DNA from: Rhodococcus wratislaviensis
GTDB taxonomy: Bacteria; Actinomycetota; Actinomycetes; Mycobacteriales; Mycobacteriaceae
DNA: 64,000 nucleotides
Reading direction: 5' to 3'
NCBI RefSeq assembly: GCF_900455735.1
Contig: NZ_UAUI01000025.1
Location: 310,001 to 374,000, forward strand
Every line of letters begins with the position of its first letter. Within the stretch, counting starts at the first letter, position 1. This document shows positions 53,209 to 61,120 of the stretch, piece after piece. Under the pieces are notes generated by a model. The model had not been told where the DNA came from, searched no databases, and worked only from the letters and a program-made list of their open reading frames with translations. The position numbers were made by a program, and so were the translations under genes.

Positions 53209-54187
53209 CCTGATCTCCTCTGGTGGTGATGATGTTCCATATGCCGGGGTTGGTGCCGTGGTCCTCGTCCTCGACGACGGTGCTGAACTGGTCGATGGCG
53301 AACTGCCGGAATGTCTGTGCAGGCTCGGCCAGATCGACACCCGCGCGCCAGGCCAACCCGATCTCTCGGTAGGCGCCGGTGTCGGTGAGCGGCACCTCGA
53401 TCAGGCCTGCAACCGGTGCCGGGGCGGCGGGAACGATGGCGACCCCGAGTCCGGCTGCGACCAATCCCCGCAGGGTGCTGACACCGGCCGCCTCGAACGC
53501 GACTCGCGGTTCGAATCCGGCTGCGTGGCACAGTTCGTCGGCCATGTGACGCATATAGTTGCCCGACTTCAGGGTCACGAAGTCGTCGCTGGCCGCCGCG
53601 GCCAACGGCGTGTCGGCTTCACTGGCGAGGTAGTGCTGCCCCGGGACCGCCAGCACCAGTCGCTGCACGCCGAGCCGGGCGACCCCGATATCGGGCCGTG
53701 TCGGCAGCGGCGATGTCACGCACAGCTCGACCTGGCCTTCCTGCAGCAGGCGCAACAGTTGATCGGCACTGTCCTGCATCAGCGAGAACTTGATGTCGGG
53801 CGATTGCTCGTTGAACCGGCGCAACAATGAAGGTACGGCTTGCTCTCCCAGAGTGTGCAGAAAGCCCAGTGTGACCTGTCGACGAGCCGCGCCGACCTGC
53901 AACTCGTCGATGGCGGCCACCAAGATCGCCAGTGCCTGCCGAACGGGTTCCACCAGCTTCTCGCCCTCCGTCGTGAGTGTGATGCCGCTGGGCACGCGGG
54001 CGCACAACCGGGTCTCGAGGACATTTTCGAACCGGGCCAGGTGCCGGGTAAGCGTTGGCTGCGGCACACCCAGTGCCGTAGCGGCCTTGGTTATCTGCCC
54101 TTCCTGGGCGACCGCGGCAAATTGCACCAACATCGGACACAACGTATTCAGAACGTCATGCGAAAATGATTTATTCGGCTCATTCAT
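53201..54187 (-). CDS. LysR-family transcriptional regulator
   Basis: A 328 aa LysR regulator. The winged helix-turn-helix is at residues about 18-75 (FAAVAQEGQITKAATALGVPQPTLTRHLARFE), and a periplasmic-binding-like effector domain follows (VTLGFLHTLGEQAVPSLLRRF). It is transcribed away from the UGSC operon and together with the CoA-transferase genes. It probably controls both directions from the 251-base AT-rich spacer. GAGGAT lies upstream of the ATG at 54187. Confidence 0.9.
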   Translation of the reverse strand: MNEPNKSFSHDVLNTLCPMLVQFAAVAQEGQITKAATALGVPQPTLTRHLARFENVLETRLCARVPSGITLTTEGEKLVEPVRQALAILVAAIDELQVGAARRQVTLGFLHTLGEQAVPSLLRRFNEQSPDIKFSLMQDSADQLLRLLQEGQVELCVTSPLPTRPDIGVARLGVQRLVLAVPGQHYLASEADTPLAAAASDDFVTLKSGNYMRHMADELCHAAGFEPRVAFEAAGVSTLRGLVAAGLGVAIVPAAPAPVAGLIEVPLTDTGAYREIGLAWRAGVDLAEPAQTFRQFAIDQFSTVVEDEDHGTNPGIWNIITTRGDQDE

Positions 54188-54199
54188 TTCCGTATATCC

Positions 54200-54214
54200 T
54201 CAATTCAAAATTGA
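54200..54214. promoter_or_regulatory. LysR operator candidate
   Basis: The palindrome TCAATT-CAA-AATTGA lies 13 bases upstream of the LysR start in an AT-rich divergent promoter region. GTCGAAT occurs twice further on (54228, 54268). LysR autoregulation and control of the divergent UGSC operon fit this location. Confidence 0.45.
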
Positions 54215-54438
54215 CTTTTCTCCAAGTGTCGAATCATCGTTGACCCCTGTTTCGAACACCTGCTAACGTCGAATTTAGAGCACCGACGTGCGACAGGGCA
54301 ATACCTCCTCGCCGAGCAATTACTGCAGACCCGCATCCGACGGGCTCCGATTTCGAATAATCAACAGAGGCAGCCGAATGCGGCTTGCCGGAGGCCATTC
54401 AATTCCAAGAATTGATGGTTCATGCGAAGGGAAAAGGG

Positions 54439-55482
54439 ATGATAACCGAAGAAATAGCCGCCGACGCGCTGGATATGTTCGAGACATTTGTCAGCGCGGG
54501 GTGGACCGACGGTCTGCCCGTCATTCCGCCGACCGCACGCCGGGTCGCGGAATTCGTCGAACGCGCCGGGCGCGGCGCCGATGAGGTCGTCGCCGAGGTC
54601 GCTCCTCTCGGCGGCGCGGCGACGACCGAAAAGATCGCCGCCAACGCCATCATGGCAGGGTGCACGCCGGACCACATGCCGGTGTTGATTGCCGCCCTGC
54701 AGGCCGCCACCGATCCGGCGATGAACATCGGCGGCATGCAGTGCTCGACGCACATGGCATCGCCGTTGCTGATCGTGCACGGGCCGATTCGCGACGAGCT
54801 GGGTATCAACTCCGGTGCCAACAGCTTCGGGCAGGGTGTGCGGGCCAACGCGACCCTGGGGCGCGCCCTGAAACTCGCGCTGGTCAATATCGGCGGATCG
54901 CACCCCGGCGAGGCGGACAAGGCCACCCTGGGCCAGCCCGGCAAGTTCACGTTCTGCATCGGCGAGAACGAAGAGGACTCGCCCTGGCCGGCGCTGCACG
55001 TCGACCGGGGGCTGTCCAAGACCGACAGCGCGGTCACTCTCTACGGTGCCGAGGGCCCGCAGAACATCAACAACCAGGCCGCCGACAACCCATTCGACAT
55101 CCTCACCACTGTCGCGGGCATGATGACGAACCTCGGGTCGAATCACCTCTTCATCCAGGGTGAGAGCTTCGTGGTGCTGTGCCCCGAGCACGCCCAGATC
55201 ATTGCCGACGCCGGTTGGACGAAGGCCGACATCAAGCACTTCCTATTCCAGAACGCCACACGCAGCGTTCGCGAGATCGGCGCCGGCGGTATCCACGGCC
55301 GCAAGGTGCGCAACTACCCGACCTGGCCGCGCTTCGTCGATGCCGACGATCTCGACGCCCGCGTTCCGGTCACCCGCCGCGTCGATGACATCACCATCAT
55401 CGTCACCGGCGGCCCCGGCCGACACTCGGCATACCTGCCCGGCTGGGGCACCCGGTCGGTTACCCGCAAGATCGAAGCATGA
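54439..55482 (+). CDS. UGSC-associated protein, large component
   Basis: A 347 aa protein that resembles the N-terminal portion of proteins annotated as UGSC-family (seleno)proteins; no function is established. Visible features: FVSAGWTDGLPVIPPTARRV near the N terminus, NAIMAGCTPDHMPVLIAAL, GGMQCSTHMASPLLIVHG, GINSGANSFGQG and GGPGRHSAYLPGWG near the end. Three cysteines lie in conserved-looking Gly-rich loops. It seems soluble. ATG 54439 is chosen because AAGGG lies 7 bases upstream; an ATG at 54415 and a TTG at 54385 are alternatives. The stop overlaps an ATG of the next gene. Confidence 0.7.
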   Translation: MITEEIAADALDMFETFVSAGWTDGLPVIPPTARRVAEFVERAGRGADEVVAEVAPLGGAATTEKIAANAIMAGCTPDHMPVLIAALQAATDPAMNIGGMQCSTHMASPLLIVHGPIRDELGINSGANSFGQGVRANATLGRALKLALVNIGGSHPGEADKATLGQPGKFTFCIGENEEDSPWPALHVDRGLSKTDSAVTLYGAEGPQNINNQAADNPFDILTTVAGMMTNLGSNHLFIQGESFVVLCPEHAQIIADAGWTKADIKHFLFQNATRSVREIGAGGIHGRKVRNYPTWPRFVDADDLDARVPVTRRVDDITIIVTGGPGRHSAYLPGWGTRSVTRKIEA

Positions 55483-55496
55483 AAGGTCAGCAGCAC

Positions 55497-56099
55497 ATGT
55501 CTATTACGATCGATGACAACAAAAAAGACTGGGCAACACAGTATTTGGTCGAGAAGCTCGGCCTGGTCGATCCGACGGTGAACGCCGCCGACGCTGCCAG
55601 GTCCAAGCCCAACGGTGCTGCCGCACCGCGCCTGGCCGCGCTGACCGGCGCTCGCGGCGTGCTGTTGGACAACACCAAGGGCAACGCCGGACCGCTACTG
55701 CGCCACGTGGGAGATCTGCTCGAAACGAAGTACGGTGTCCGGCCGCTGACGATGGAGCGCAAGATCGTCTATTCCCGCCCGGCCGACCCAGCACAGCTCG
55801 ACGAGCTCGCCCGTGACTACGAGTTCGTCGTGACCGGTGTCGGTGCGTGCGGCTCGTGCACCTCCGGCTGTGTGCGCGACGCTGTCGACCTCGAGGCCCG
55901 CGGCATTCCGACCGTCGCGATCCACACGACGGTCTTCATGAACTCTGCGATCGCCCACCGTGGTGCGTTCGGTCGTCCCGACCTGCAGTTCGTGCCGGTT
56001 GAGCACCCCATCGCCGCGGTCAGCGACGCCGAGCTCGAGCGGCGCGCCATCGCACTGGTGGACGATGTCGCGACGATTCTGATTGGGCGCAAGGCATGA
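55497..56099 (+). CDS. UGSC-family protein, small component (Cys form)
   Basis: A 200 aa protein carrying Cys118-Gly-Ser-Cys121-Thr-Ser-Gly-Cys125 in the context VTGVGACGSCTSGCVRDAV. This matches the C/U-G-S-C motif of the UGSC family, noted first among marine selenoprotein candidates; here all codons are TGC/TGT, not TGA. The segment after it, EARGIPTVAIHTTVFMNSA, resembles a flavodoxin-like or Rossmann-like fold. The thiol motif plus thioredoxin reductase and thioredoxin downstream suggest a thiol redox reaction. ATG 55497 has AAAGG upstream; ATG 55479 overlaps the previous stop and is equally possible. Confidence 0.72.
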   Translation: MSITIDDNKKDWATQYLVEKLGLVDPTVNAADAARSKPNGAAAPRLAALTGARGVLLDNTKGNAGPLLRHVGDLLETKYGVRPLTMERKIVYSRPADPAQLDELARDYEFVVTGVGACGSCTSGCVRDAVDLEARGIPTVAIHTTVFMNSAIAHRGAFGRPDLQFVPVEHPIAAVSDAELERRAIALVDDVATILIGRKA

Positions 56100-56350
56100 G
56101 CAGCATTCGCGAAGACGTTGAAAATGCCCTCGATGGGCTGCGGCAGGGTTTCCAGGCCGACGGTGCGGACCTGACCGTCGAAGAGGCGACGGAGTCCCAG
56201 GTGACGCTGCGGCTGGTGGGCAGCGACGAGACCTGCTGGGAATGCATCGTGGCCCCCGCCCAGCTGCGTGACGTGGTGGGTTCGGTGCTGCGCGACAGCA
56301 TCGGCTCGCAACCCTCGGTCGAGGTGATCGACCCACGCAGCGACCAATGA
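56096..56350 (+). CDS. NifU-like C-terminal domain protein
   Basis: An 84 aa protein resembling the NifU C-terminal (Nfu) domain: IREDVENALDGLRQGFQADGADL, VTLRLVGSDETCWECIV with a Cys-X2-Cys pair, then AQLRDVVGSVLRDSI. Nfu domains carry or deliver iron-sulfur clusters, but the Cys pair here is within CWEC, not the usual CxxC of Nfu, so cluster binding is uncertain. AAGG precedes the ATG, which overlaps the UGSC stop by 4 bases. It may mature or deliver electrons to the UGSC proteins. Confidence 0.72.
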   Translation: MSSIREDVENALDGLRQGFQADGADLTVEEATESQVTLRLVGSDETCWECIVAPAQLRDVVGSVLRDSIGSQPSVEVIDPRSDQ

Positions 56351-56768
56351 GCGATCGGTGGCCGGGATTCCGCGAGAGCCTGTCCGAGCAAGCACGGGTC
56401 CGCCCCCGCGACCCGTCGCGCAGGCATCTCACCCGGCCACCGACGCCCTGACCCTCCCCCCTGCATCGAAACGACCCGAACCGGGAAACCGATGACATCG
56501 ACCGCTCGTTGGCGATGTCGCAGACGGCCGATGGGTCCTCGAGCATGGCGGCCGTCGCCGTGGGGTGGGCGAAGACCACTGACGGGTCCGCGGGTTATAG
56601 CGCGCACCATCCTCGGCGCCAATGGCATCACCCTCGAGTGTCCGGTGATGCGGCACATGACCACTCTCGAATCCGTCCTCACCTACGAAGGCACCGGCGA
56701 GATCCACACCCTCATCGTCGGTCAGGCCATTACCGGTCTGCCCGCGTTTCACCGACATCGGAGCATCC
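56351..56768. other. Interval with a gene remnant before trxB
   Basis: This 418-base gap holds no intact gene. Its right half contains the acyl-CoA dehydrogenase fragment at 56600-56749; the left half has no recognisable coding or regulatory signal. Confidence 0.7.
56600..56749 (+). pseudogene. Acyl-CoA (glutaryl-CoA-type) dehydrogenase, C-terminal remnant
   Basis: Fifty codons read ARTILGANGITLE, then VMRHMTTLESVLTYEGTGEI and a final VGQAITGLPAF. This is the C-terminal signature of glutaryl-CoA dehydrogenase-like acyl-CoA dehydrogenases, including the catalytic Glu of TYEG. Nothing upstream in this frame resembles the rest of the enzyme, and downstream the frame runs out of phase into trxB. 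It is a truncated relic of a gene deleted when the flanking genes came together. Confidence 0.75.
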
Positions 56769-57776
56769 ATGGATTCCCCACGCAACGTCATCATCATCGG
56801 CGGCGGCCCGGCCGGGTACACCGCCGCCATCTACACCGGCCGCGCCGACCTGAACCCCCTGGTCGTCGAGGGCACCCAGTACGGCGGCGCACTCATGCAA
56901 ACCACCGAGGTCGAGAACTTTCCCGGATTCGTCGAAGGAATCCAGGGCCCCGAACTCATGGACACCCTGCGCAAACAGGCCGCACGCTACGGAGCGGACC
57001 TACTCACCACCGACGTCTCCGCTGTCGACCTGACCGGTGACATCAAGACAGTCACCATCGGCGACAACACCTTCGAAGCACGGACGGTGATCCTGGCAAT
57101 GGGGTCGGCCTACCGCAACCTAGGCCTGCCCAACGAACAACGCCTGTCCGGACACGGCGTCTCCTGGTGTGCGACCTGTGACGGGTTCTTCTTCCGCGAC
57201 CAGCACATCGCGATTATCGGCGGCGGCGACTCCGCCCTCGAGGAAGCGATGTTCCTGACCCGCTTCGCTTCCAGTGTCACCGTGGTGCACCGGCGCGACA
57301 CACTGAGGGCATCGAAGATCATGCAGGAACGCGCGTTCGCGAACCCCAAGATCCGGTTCCTCTGGAACAGCGTCCCCGAAGACGTTGTCGGCGATCAAGA
57401 AGTGACCGGCCTGCTCGTGCGCGACACCGGCACCGGCGAACAGTCGACGGTACCGGTCACGGGTGTGTTCATCGCGATCGGTCACGACCCACGACACGAA
57501 CTCGTGCACGGTCAGATCCCACTCGACGACGAAGGCTACGTATTGACCGAAGGCCGCTCCTCACGCACCACGGTGAGCGGAGTGTTCGCATGCGGCGACC
57601 TCGTCGACCACACATACCGGCAAGCCATCACCGCCGCCGGCAGCGGCTGTACCGCCGCACTCGACGTCGAACGCTACCTCGCCGACACTGCCGCAGGTGG
57701 CGCCGTCGCTGACCAGCAGCGCCCACCAAACCCGAATCAACCGATTCCGGTCCGACCACACAGGCAAGGGAACTGA
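56769..57776 (+). CDS. trxB: Thioredoxin reductase
   Basis: A 335 aa FAD/NADPH enzyme that reduces thioredoxin. FAD motif IIIGGGPAGYTAAIYTGRA at residues about 8-26, redox pair in SWCATCDGFFF near residue 133, NADPH motif IIGGGDSALEEA near 153 and a late FAD motif GVFACGDLVD. It precedes thioredoxin by 2 bases, and this pair follows the UGSC genes on the same strand. A pathway-dedicated copy in addition to the chromosomal one is likely (inference). No strong ribosome site precedes the ATG at 56769. Confidence 0.93.
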   Translation: MDSPRNVIIIGGGPAGYTAAIYTGRADLNPLVVEGTQYGGALMQTTEVENFPGFVEGIQGPELMDTLRKQAARYGADLLTTDVSAVDLTGDIKTVTIGDNTFEARTVILAMGSAYRNLGLPNEQRLSGHGVSWCATCDGFFFRDQHIAIIGGGDSALEEAMFLTRFASSVTVVHRRDTLRASKIMQERAFANPKIRFLWNSVPEDVVGDQEVTGLLVRDTGTGEQSTVPVTGVFIAIGHDPRHELVHGQIPLDDEGYVLTEGRSSRTTVSGVFACGDLVDHTYRQAITAAGSGCTAALDVERYLADTAAGGAVADQQRPPNPNQPIPVRPHRQGN

Positions 57777-57778
57777 AC

Positions 57779-58135
57779 ATGTCCGATCACGCACTCACTG
57801 TCACCGATGATTCCTTCGACGAACTCGTTCTGAAGAGCGCCCGACCGATCCTCGTCGACTTCTGGGCACCATGGTGCGGGCCGTGCAAGAAACTGTCGCC
57901 GATCCTCGACGAAATCGCGGCAGAGAGCAGCGGCACAATCGCAATCGCGAAGCTGGACGTCGACGCAAACCCGAACTCCGCCAAAAGCTACCGCGTCATG
58001 TCCCTTCCGACCATGGTCGTCTTCCGCGACGGCGAAGTCGTCGGCAGAATTACGGGCGCCAAGGACAAGGCCACATTGCTGAAAGACATCGGCGCCGCCC
58101 TCTCCGTGAACGAAGACACCGCCAACTCGATGTGA
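57779..58135 (+). CDS. trxA: Thioredoxin
   Basis: A 118 aa classical thioredoxin with the active site FWAPWCGPCKKLSP, KLDVDANPNSA and the cis-Pro segment MSLPTMVVFRDGE. It accepts electrons from the reductase encoded 2 bases upstream and would reduce a disulfide formed in the UGSC reaction, by analogy with thioredoxin-dependent reductases. The ribosome site GGCAAGGG lies in the end of trxB. Confidence 0.93.
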   Translation: MSDHALTVTDDSFDELVLKSARPILVDFWAPWCGPCKKLSPILDEIAAESSGTIAIAKLDVDANPNSAKSYRVMSLPTMVVFRDGEVVGRITGAKDKATLLKDIGAALSVNEDTANSM

Positions 58136-58638
58136 GGGTGCCTTCTCGACCTCGCCGTGTCTCCCCGAACCGCCCGGTCCCAGGAGTACCTGCGTCCGAG
58201 TGGTGAATAGCATTCCCGCACAGGGTGTTCCCTAAAAGGGACCGCAGCCCTGTTCCGCCACTTCGCATCAACACTCTGACGCGCGATGCCGCTGGTGGAT
58301 CAATTCTGCCCGATGTATCGGACGGTTGCTTCTCCGCACGCTCGAGCCATTTATTCATGAATGCCGACATTCAATTTCGAATACCTGTTCAAGGGTTATT
58401 TTCGAAGCCCGCCAGAGGTAATGTGGTCCCTGTCACTGCAGCAGGTGGTGCTTCCGTTCCGGAAGTTACCACCCAATTGTGAACCGCCGGGTCTATTTCC
58501 GAAGTCACAATTGGCAGGACGCCCACAATACCTGGTTTTCCTTCAACGCGAATTCCCATGTGGACCCGCGCGTCGCAGCTGAACCCGAGTCCAGCTTTGC
58601 CTGCGAGTTCTTGCAGAGCAACGAAAGAAAGGGCATCG
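58136..58638. other. Intergenic region before the dicarboxylate carrier
   Basis: A 503-base interval of lower GC content than its surroundings. Besides the nested hairpin at 58220-58253 I see no coding region; the 85-codon frame at 58225-58482 has no recognisable product or ribosome site. Confidence 0.6.
58220..58253 (+). terminator. Nested stem-loop after trxA
   Basis: Outer stem ACAGGG (58220-58225) with CCCTGT (58248-58253), inner stem TCCCT-AAA-AGGGA (58229-58241). It may end the UGSC-trx transcript, but there is no T run. Confidence 0.4.
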
Positions 58639-60147
58639 ATGTCCACCTCCACGCCTCCACCGGCGGCCTTGGCGCCGCCCACTACTGTCCGTCGACGTCG
58701 GTACTACGCCCAGCTGTGGTTCTGGGTTCTGGTCGCCTTGGTCGGCGGTATCATCGTCGGACTCGTCGCTCCGGGATTCGGGGAGAATCTCCGCTTTCTG
58801 GCGGACAGCTTCATCCAGCTCATCAAGGTGGTCGCGCCGCCTATCGTATTTTGCACCATCGTGATTGGAGTGGCCTCGATCGGCAACATGCTCAAGGCTG
58901 GAAGGCTCGCTGCAACCGCTCTCGGCTACTTCCTGGCCATGACGATCGTCGCGCTCTCGCTGGGGCTTGTCGTGGTCAACGTCATTCGTCCCGGCGCCGA
59001 CTTCCCCACGCAGGTAGCTGATCCCAGCGCACTCCAGACTGCCCACATGGATGTCACCGAAGCGACCGGGAAGACCGGAATTCTCGGCTTCATTCAGGAC
59101 GAGCTACTGCCGAAGAGTCTTTTCGGTCCATTCGTAGAAAATGACATGCTTCGTGTGATCGTGTTGGCAATCTTGTTCGCCCTCGCCGCATCGATGCTTG
59201 CTACTCCGCTACGCATGCGGGTCGTAGCCGCAGTCGAACTGATGTCGAAGGTTGTTTTCGGAGTTATCCGAATACTGATGCTGCTGGCGCCGATTGCGGC
59301 ATTCGGCGGGATGGCCTATACCGTGTCTCAATTCGGGGGTAAGACGCTGGCCAACCTAGGTCTGCTAATGGTCGCCTTCTGGCTGACATGCTTCTTTTTC
59401 GTCTTTGTCGTACTTGGTGCGGTCTGCGCGTGGAGTGGATTCAGCATCTTCAAGTTTCTTCGCATGATCAAGGATGAGCTGCTCATTATCGTCGGAACAT
59501 CGACATCCGAGACTGTCCTGCCGCGCCTCTTGGGCAAGCTCGAGGCGGCGGGTGCAAGTCGGTCGGTTGTCAGTATGGTTCTGCCGACAGGTTACGCGTT
59601 CAATCTGGACGGCAGCTGCATCTACTTGACGATGGGAGCGCTCTTTATCGCGCAGGCCGGCGGTGTGGATCTTCCCATCGGGGCGCAACTCGCCCTTGTG
59701 GCGCTGATGATCCTCACGTCGAAGGGCGCGGCCGGGGTGACCGGCGCAGGCCTTGTCACGCTCGCCGCGTCCCTCCAGGCATTCGGTCCGGACTTCTTTC
59801 CTCCGTCAGTACTCACCATCGGCCTCGCTCTGCTCGTCGGCATCGATCGGATCATGAGTGAGGGCCGCTCGTTGACAAATGCGATAGGCAATGCGGTCGC
59901 GGTGATGGTCATTGCGCGCTGGCTGGGCGAGCGTGACGAGACACGCTTCCGTGCGGCGCTCAAAGACCCCGAACTCGTGCGCGACCAGATCGAGCAGGAG
60001 CCGGATACGGTCCCACTTCCGGCCAGTACATACGAAATGCCCGAGGCGGTCCGGCCCCACGGTCGGATGGCAGCCCGAGGTGACGACGAGTCGCCGACGT
60101 GTGAGTATGCGCCGGCGAGCACGTCCACGATGGAGCCGCGGGCTTGA
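58639..60147 (+). CDS. Dicarboxylate/amino acid:cation symporter (DctA-like)
   Basis: A 502 aa carrier of the DAACS/glutamate transporter family. VAPPIVFCTIVIGVASIG in helix 2-3, the serine-rich loop GTSTSETVLPRLL, the substrate segment SMVLPTGYAFNLDGSCIYLTMGALF (residues about 315-340) and SKGAAGVTGAG are characteristic. C4-dicarboxylates are the usual substrates of this branch. It may import the compound processed by the UGSC and CoA-transferase proteins. Codon use is less GC-biased than in neighbours, suggesting recent transfer. ATG 58639 follows GAAAGGG. Confidence 0.9.
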   Translation: MSTSTPPPAALAPPTTVRRRRYYAQLWFWVLVALVGGIIVGLVAPGFGENLRFLADSFIQLIKVVAPPIVFCTIVIGVASIGNMLKAGRLAATALGYFLAMTIVALSLGLVVVNVIRPGADFPTQVADPSALQTAHMDVTEATGKTGILGFIQDELLPKSLFGPFVENDMLRVIVLAILFALAASMLATPLRMRVVAAVELMSKVVFGVIRILMLLAPIAAFGGMAYTVSQFGGKTLANLGLLMVAFWLTCFFFVFVVLGAVCAWSGFSIFKFLRMIKDELLIIVGTSTSETVLPRLLGKLEAAGASRSVVSMVLPTGYAFNLDGSCIYLTMGALFIAQAGGVDLPIGAQLALVALMILTSKGAAGVTGAGLVTLAASLQAFGPDFFPPSVLTIGLALLVGIDRIMSEGRSLTNAIGNAVAVMVIARWLGERDETRFRAALKDPELVRDQIEQEPDTVPLPASTYEMPEAVRPHGRMAARGDDESPTCEYAPASTSTMEPRA

Positions 60148-60265
60148 CGTCCGGTCATGAGAGGACTCACGATGCCGGCGCGTATTCGAAAACTCTAGCG
60201 GTCGCCACGATTATGTAATATGGAGTTCTTAGCCCGGTACTCGAACACCAGCAGTGAGGACGGTC

Positions 60266-61120
60266 ATGGGCGTGCATGCCAACACCAGAGCCATCGAGAA
60301 GGACATCGTCACCGACTTCAGCGAGCGGATGAGCTATGGCTCGTACCTGGACCTCGACACGCTGCTGAGTGCGCAGAAACCGGTGAGCCGGCCGCAGCAT
60401 CACGACGAACTGCTGTTCATCATCCAGCACCAGACCACCGAACTCTGGCTGAAGCTCGTCCTGCACGAAACACTCGCGGCCCGGGCCGCTTTCGACGAGG
60501 ACGAGATCGGCCGGGCGCTCAAGTGCGTGGCGCGCGTGAAGCACATCCAGAAGACGCTGACCGAACAGTGGTCGGTCCTGGCCACCCTGACCCCCACCGA
60601 GTACTCGGAGTTCCGCCAGTTCCTCGGTAATTCGTCCGGGTTCCAGTCCTACCAGTACCGCGCCGTCGAGTTCGTGCTCGGCAACAAGAACGCCGGAATG
60701 CTGACGGTGTTCGAATCCGATCCCGCCGCCCATGATCTACTCGAGCGGCTCCTCGCCGAGCCGAGTCTGTACGACGCGTTCTGGCGGTGCCTGTCGCGGC
60801 TCGGGTACGACGTGCCTGCCTCCGCGCTCGACCGCGACGTGACCACCGCCTACACGCTGAACGAGGACCTGCTGCCCCTGATCAAGTTCGTCTACGAGAA
60901 CCACGACGAGCACTGGGCGGTCTACGAAGCCTTCGAGGAGTTCGTCGACCTCGAGGAGAACTTTCAGCTGTGGCGCTTCCGCCACATGCGCACGGTGCTG
61001 CGGACCATCGGCATGAAGTCCGGGACGGGCGGATCCAGTGGGGTCGGATTCCTGCAGAAGGCGCTTGACCTGACGTTCTTCCCGGAACTGCTGGCCGTGC
61101 GCACCGAGATCGGACGATGA
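60266..61120 (+). CDS. kynA: Tryptophan 2,3-dioxygenase
   Basis: A 284 aa heme enzyme opening the indole ring of tryptophan to N-formylkynurenine. MSYGSYLDLDTLLSAQ near the N terminus, HHDELLFIIQHQTTELWLKL with the substrate-site His, NSSGFQSYQYR and a late FRHMRTVLRTIG helix with the heme-ligand His are all present. ATG 60266 has GAGGAC upstream; the GTG at 60254 is less likely. It overlaps kynureninase by 4 bases. Confidence 0.95.
   Translation: MGVHANTRAIEKDIVTDFSERMSYGSYLDLDTLLSAQKPVSRPQHHDELLFIIQHQTTELWLKLVLHETLAARAAFDEDEIGRALKCVARVKHIQKTLTEQWSVLATLTPTEYSEFRQFLGNSSGFQSYQYRAVEFVLGNKNAGMLTVFESDPAAHDLLERLLAEPSLYDAFWRCLSRLGYDVPASALDRDVTTAYTLNEDLLPLIKFVYENHDEHWAVYEAFEEFVDLEENFQLWRFRHMRTVLRTIGMKSGTGGSSGVGFLQKALDLTFFPELLAVRTEIGR

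Noticed and set aside
55848..55872. Possible selenocysteine in the C-G-S-C motif
   Set aside because: All cysteine positions are coded TGC or TGT and the frame has no internal TGA; no SECIS-like need arises.
56492..57040. A 182-codon frame overlapping the start of trxB
   Set aside because: Only its 50 internal codons resemble a protein; the rest reads trxB out of phase, so it is annotated as a gene remnant.
58225..58482. An 85-codon frame before the dicarboxylate carrier
   Set aside because: No ribosome site, no recognisable domain, and it starts inside the nested hairpin.
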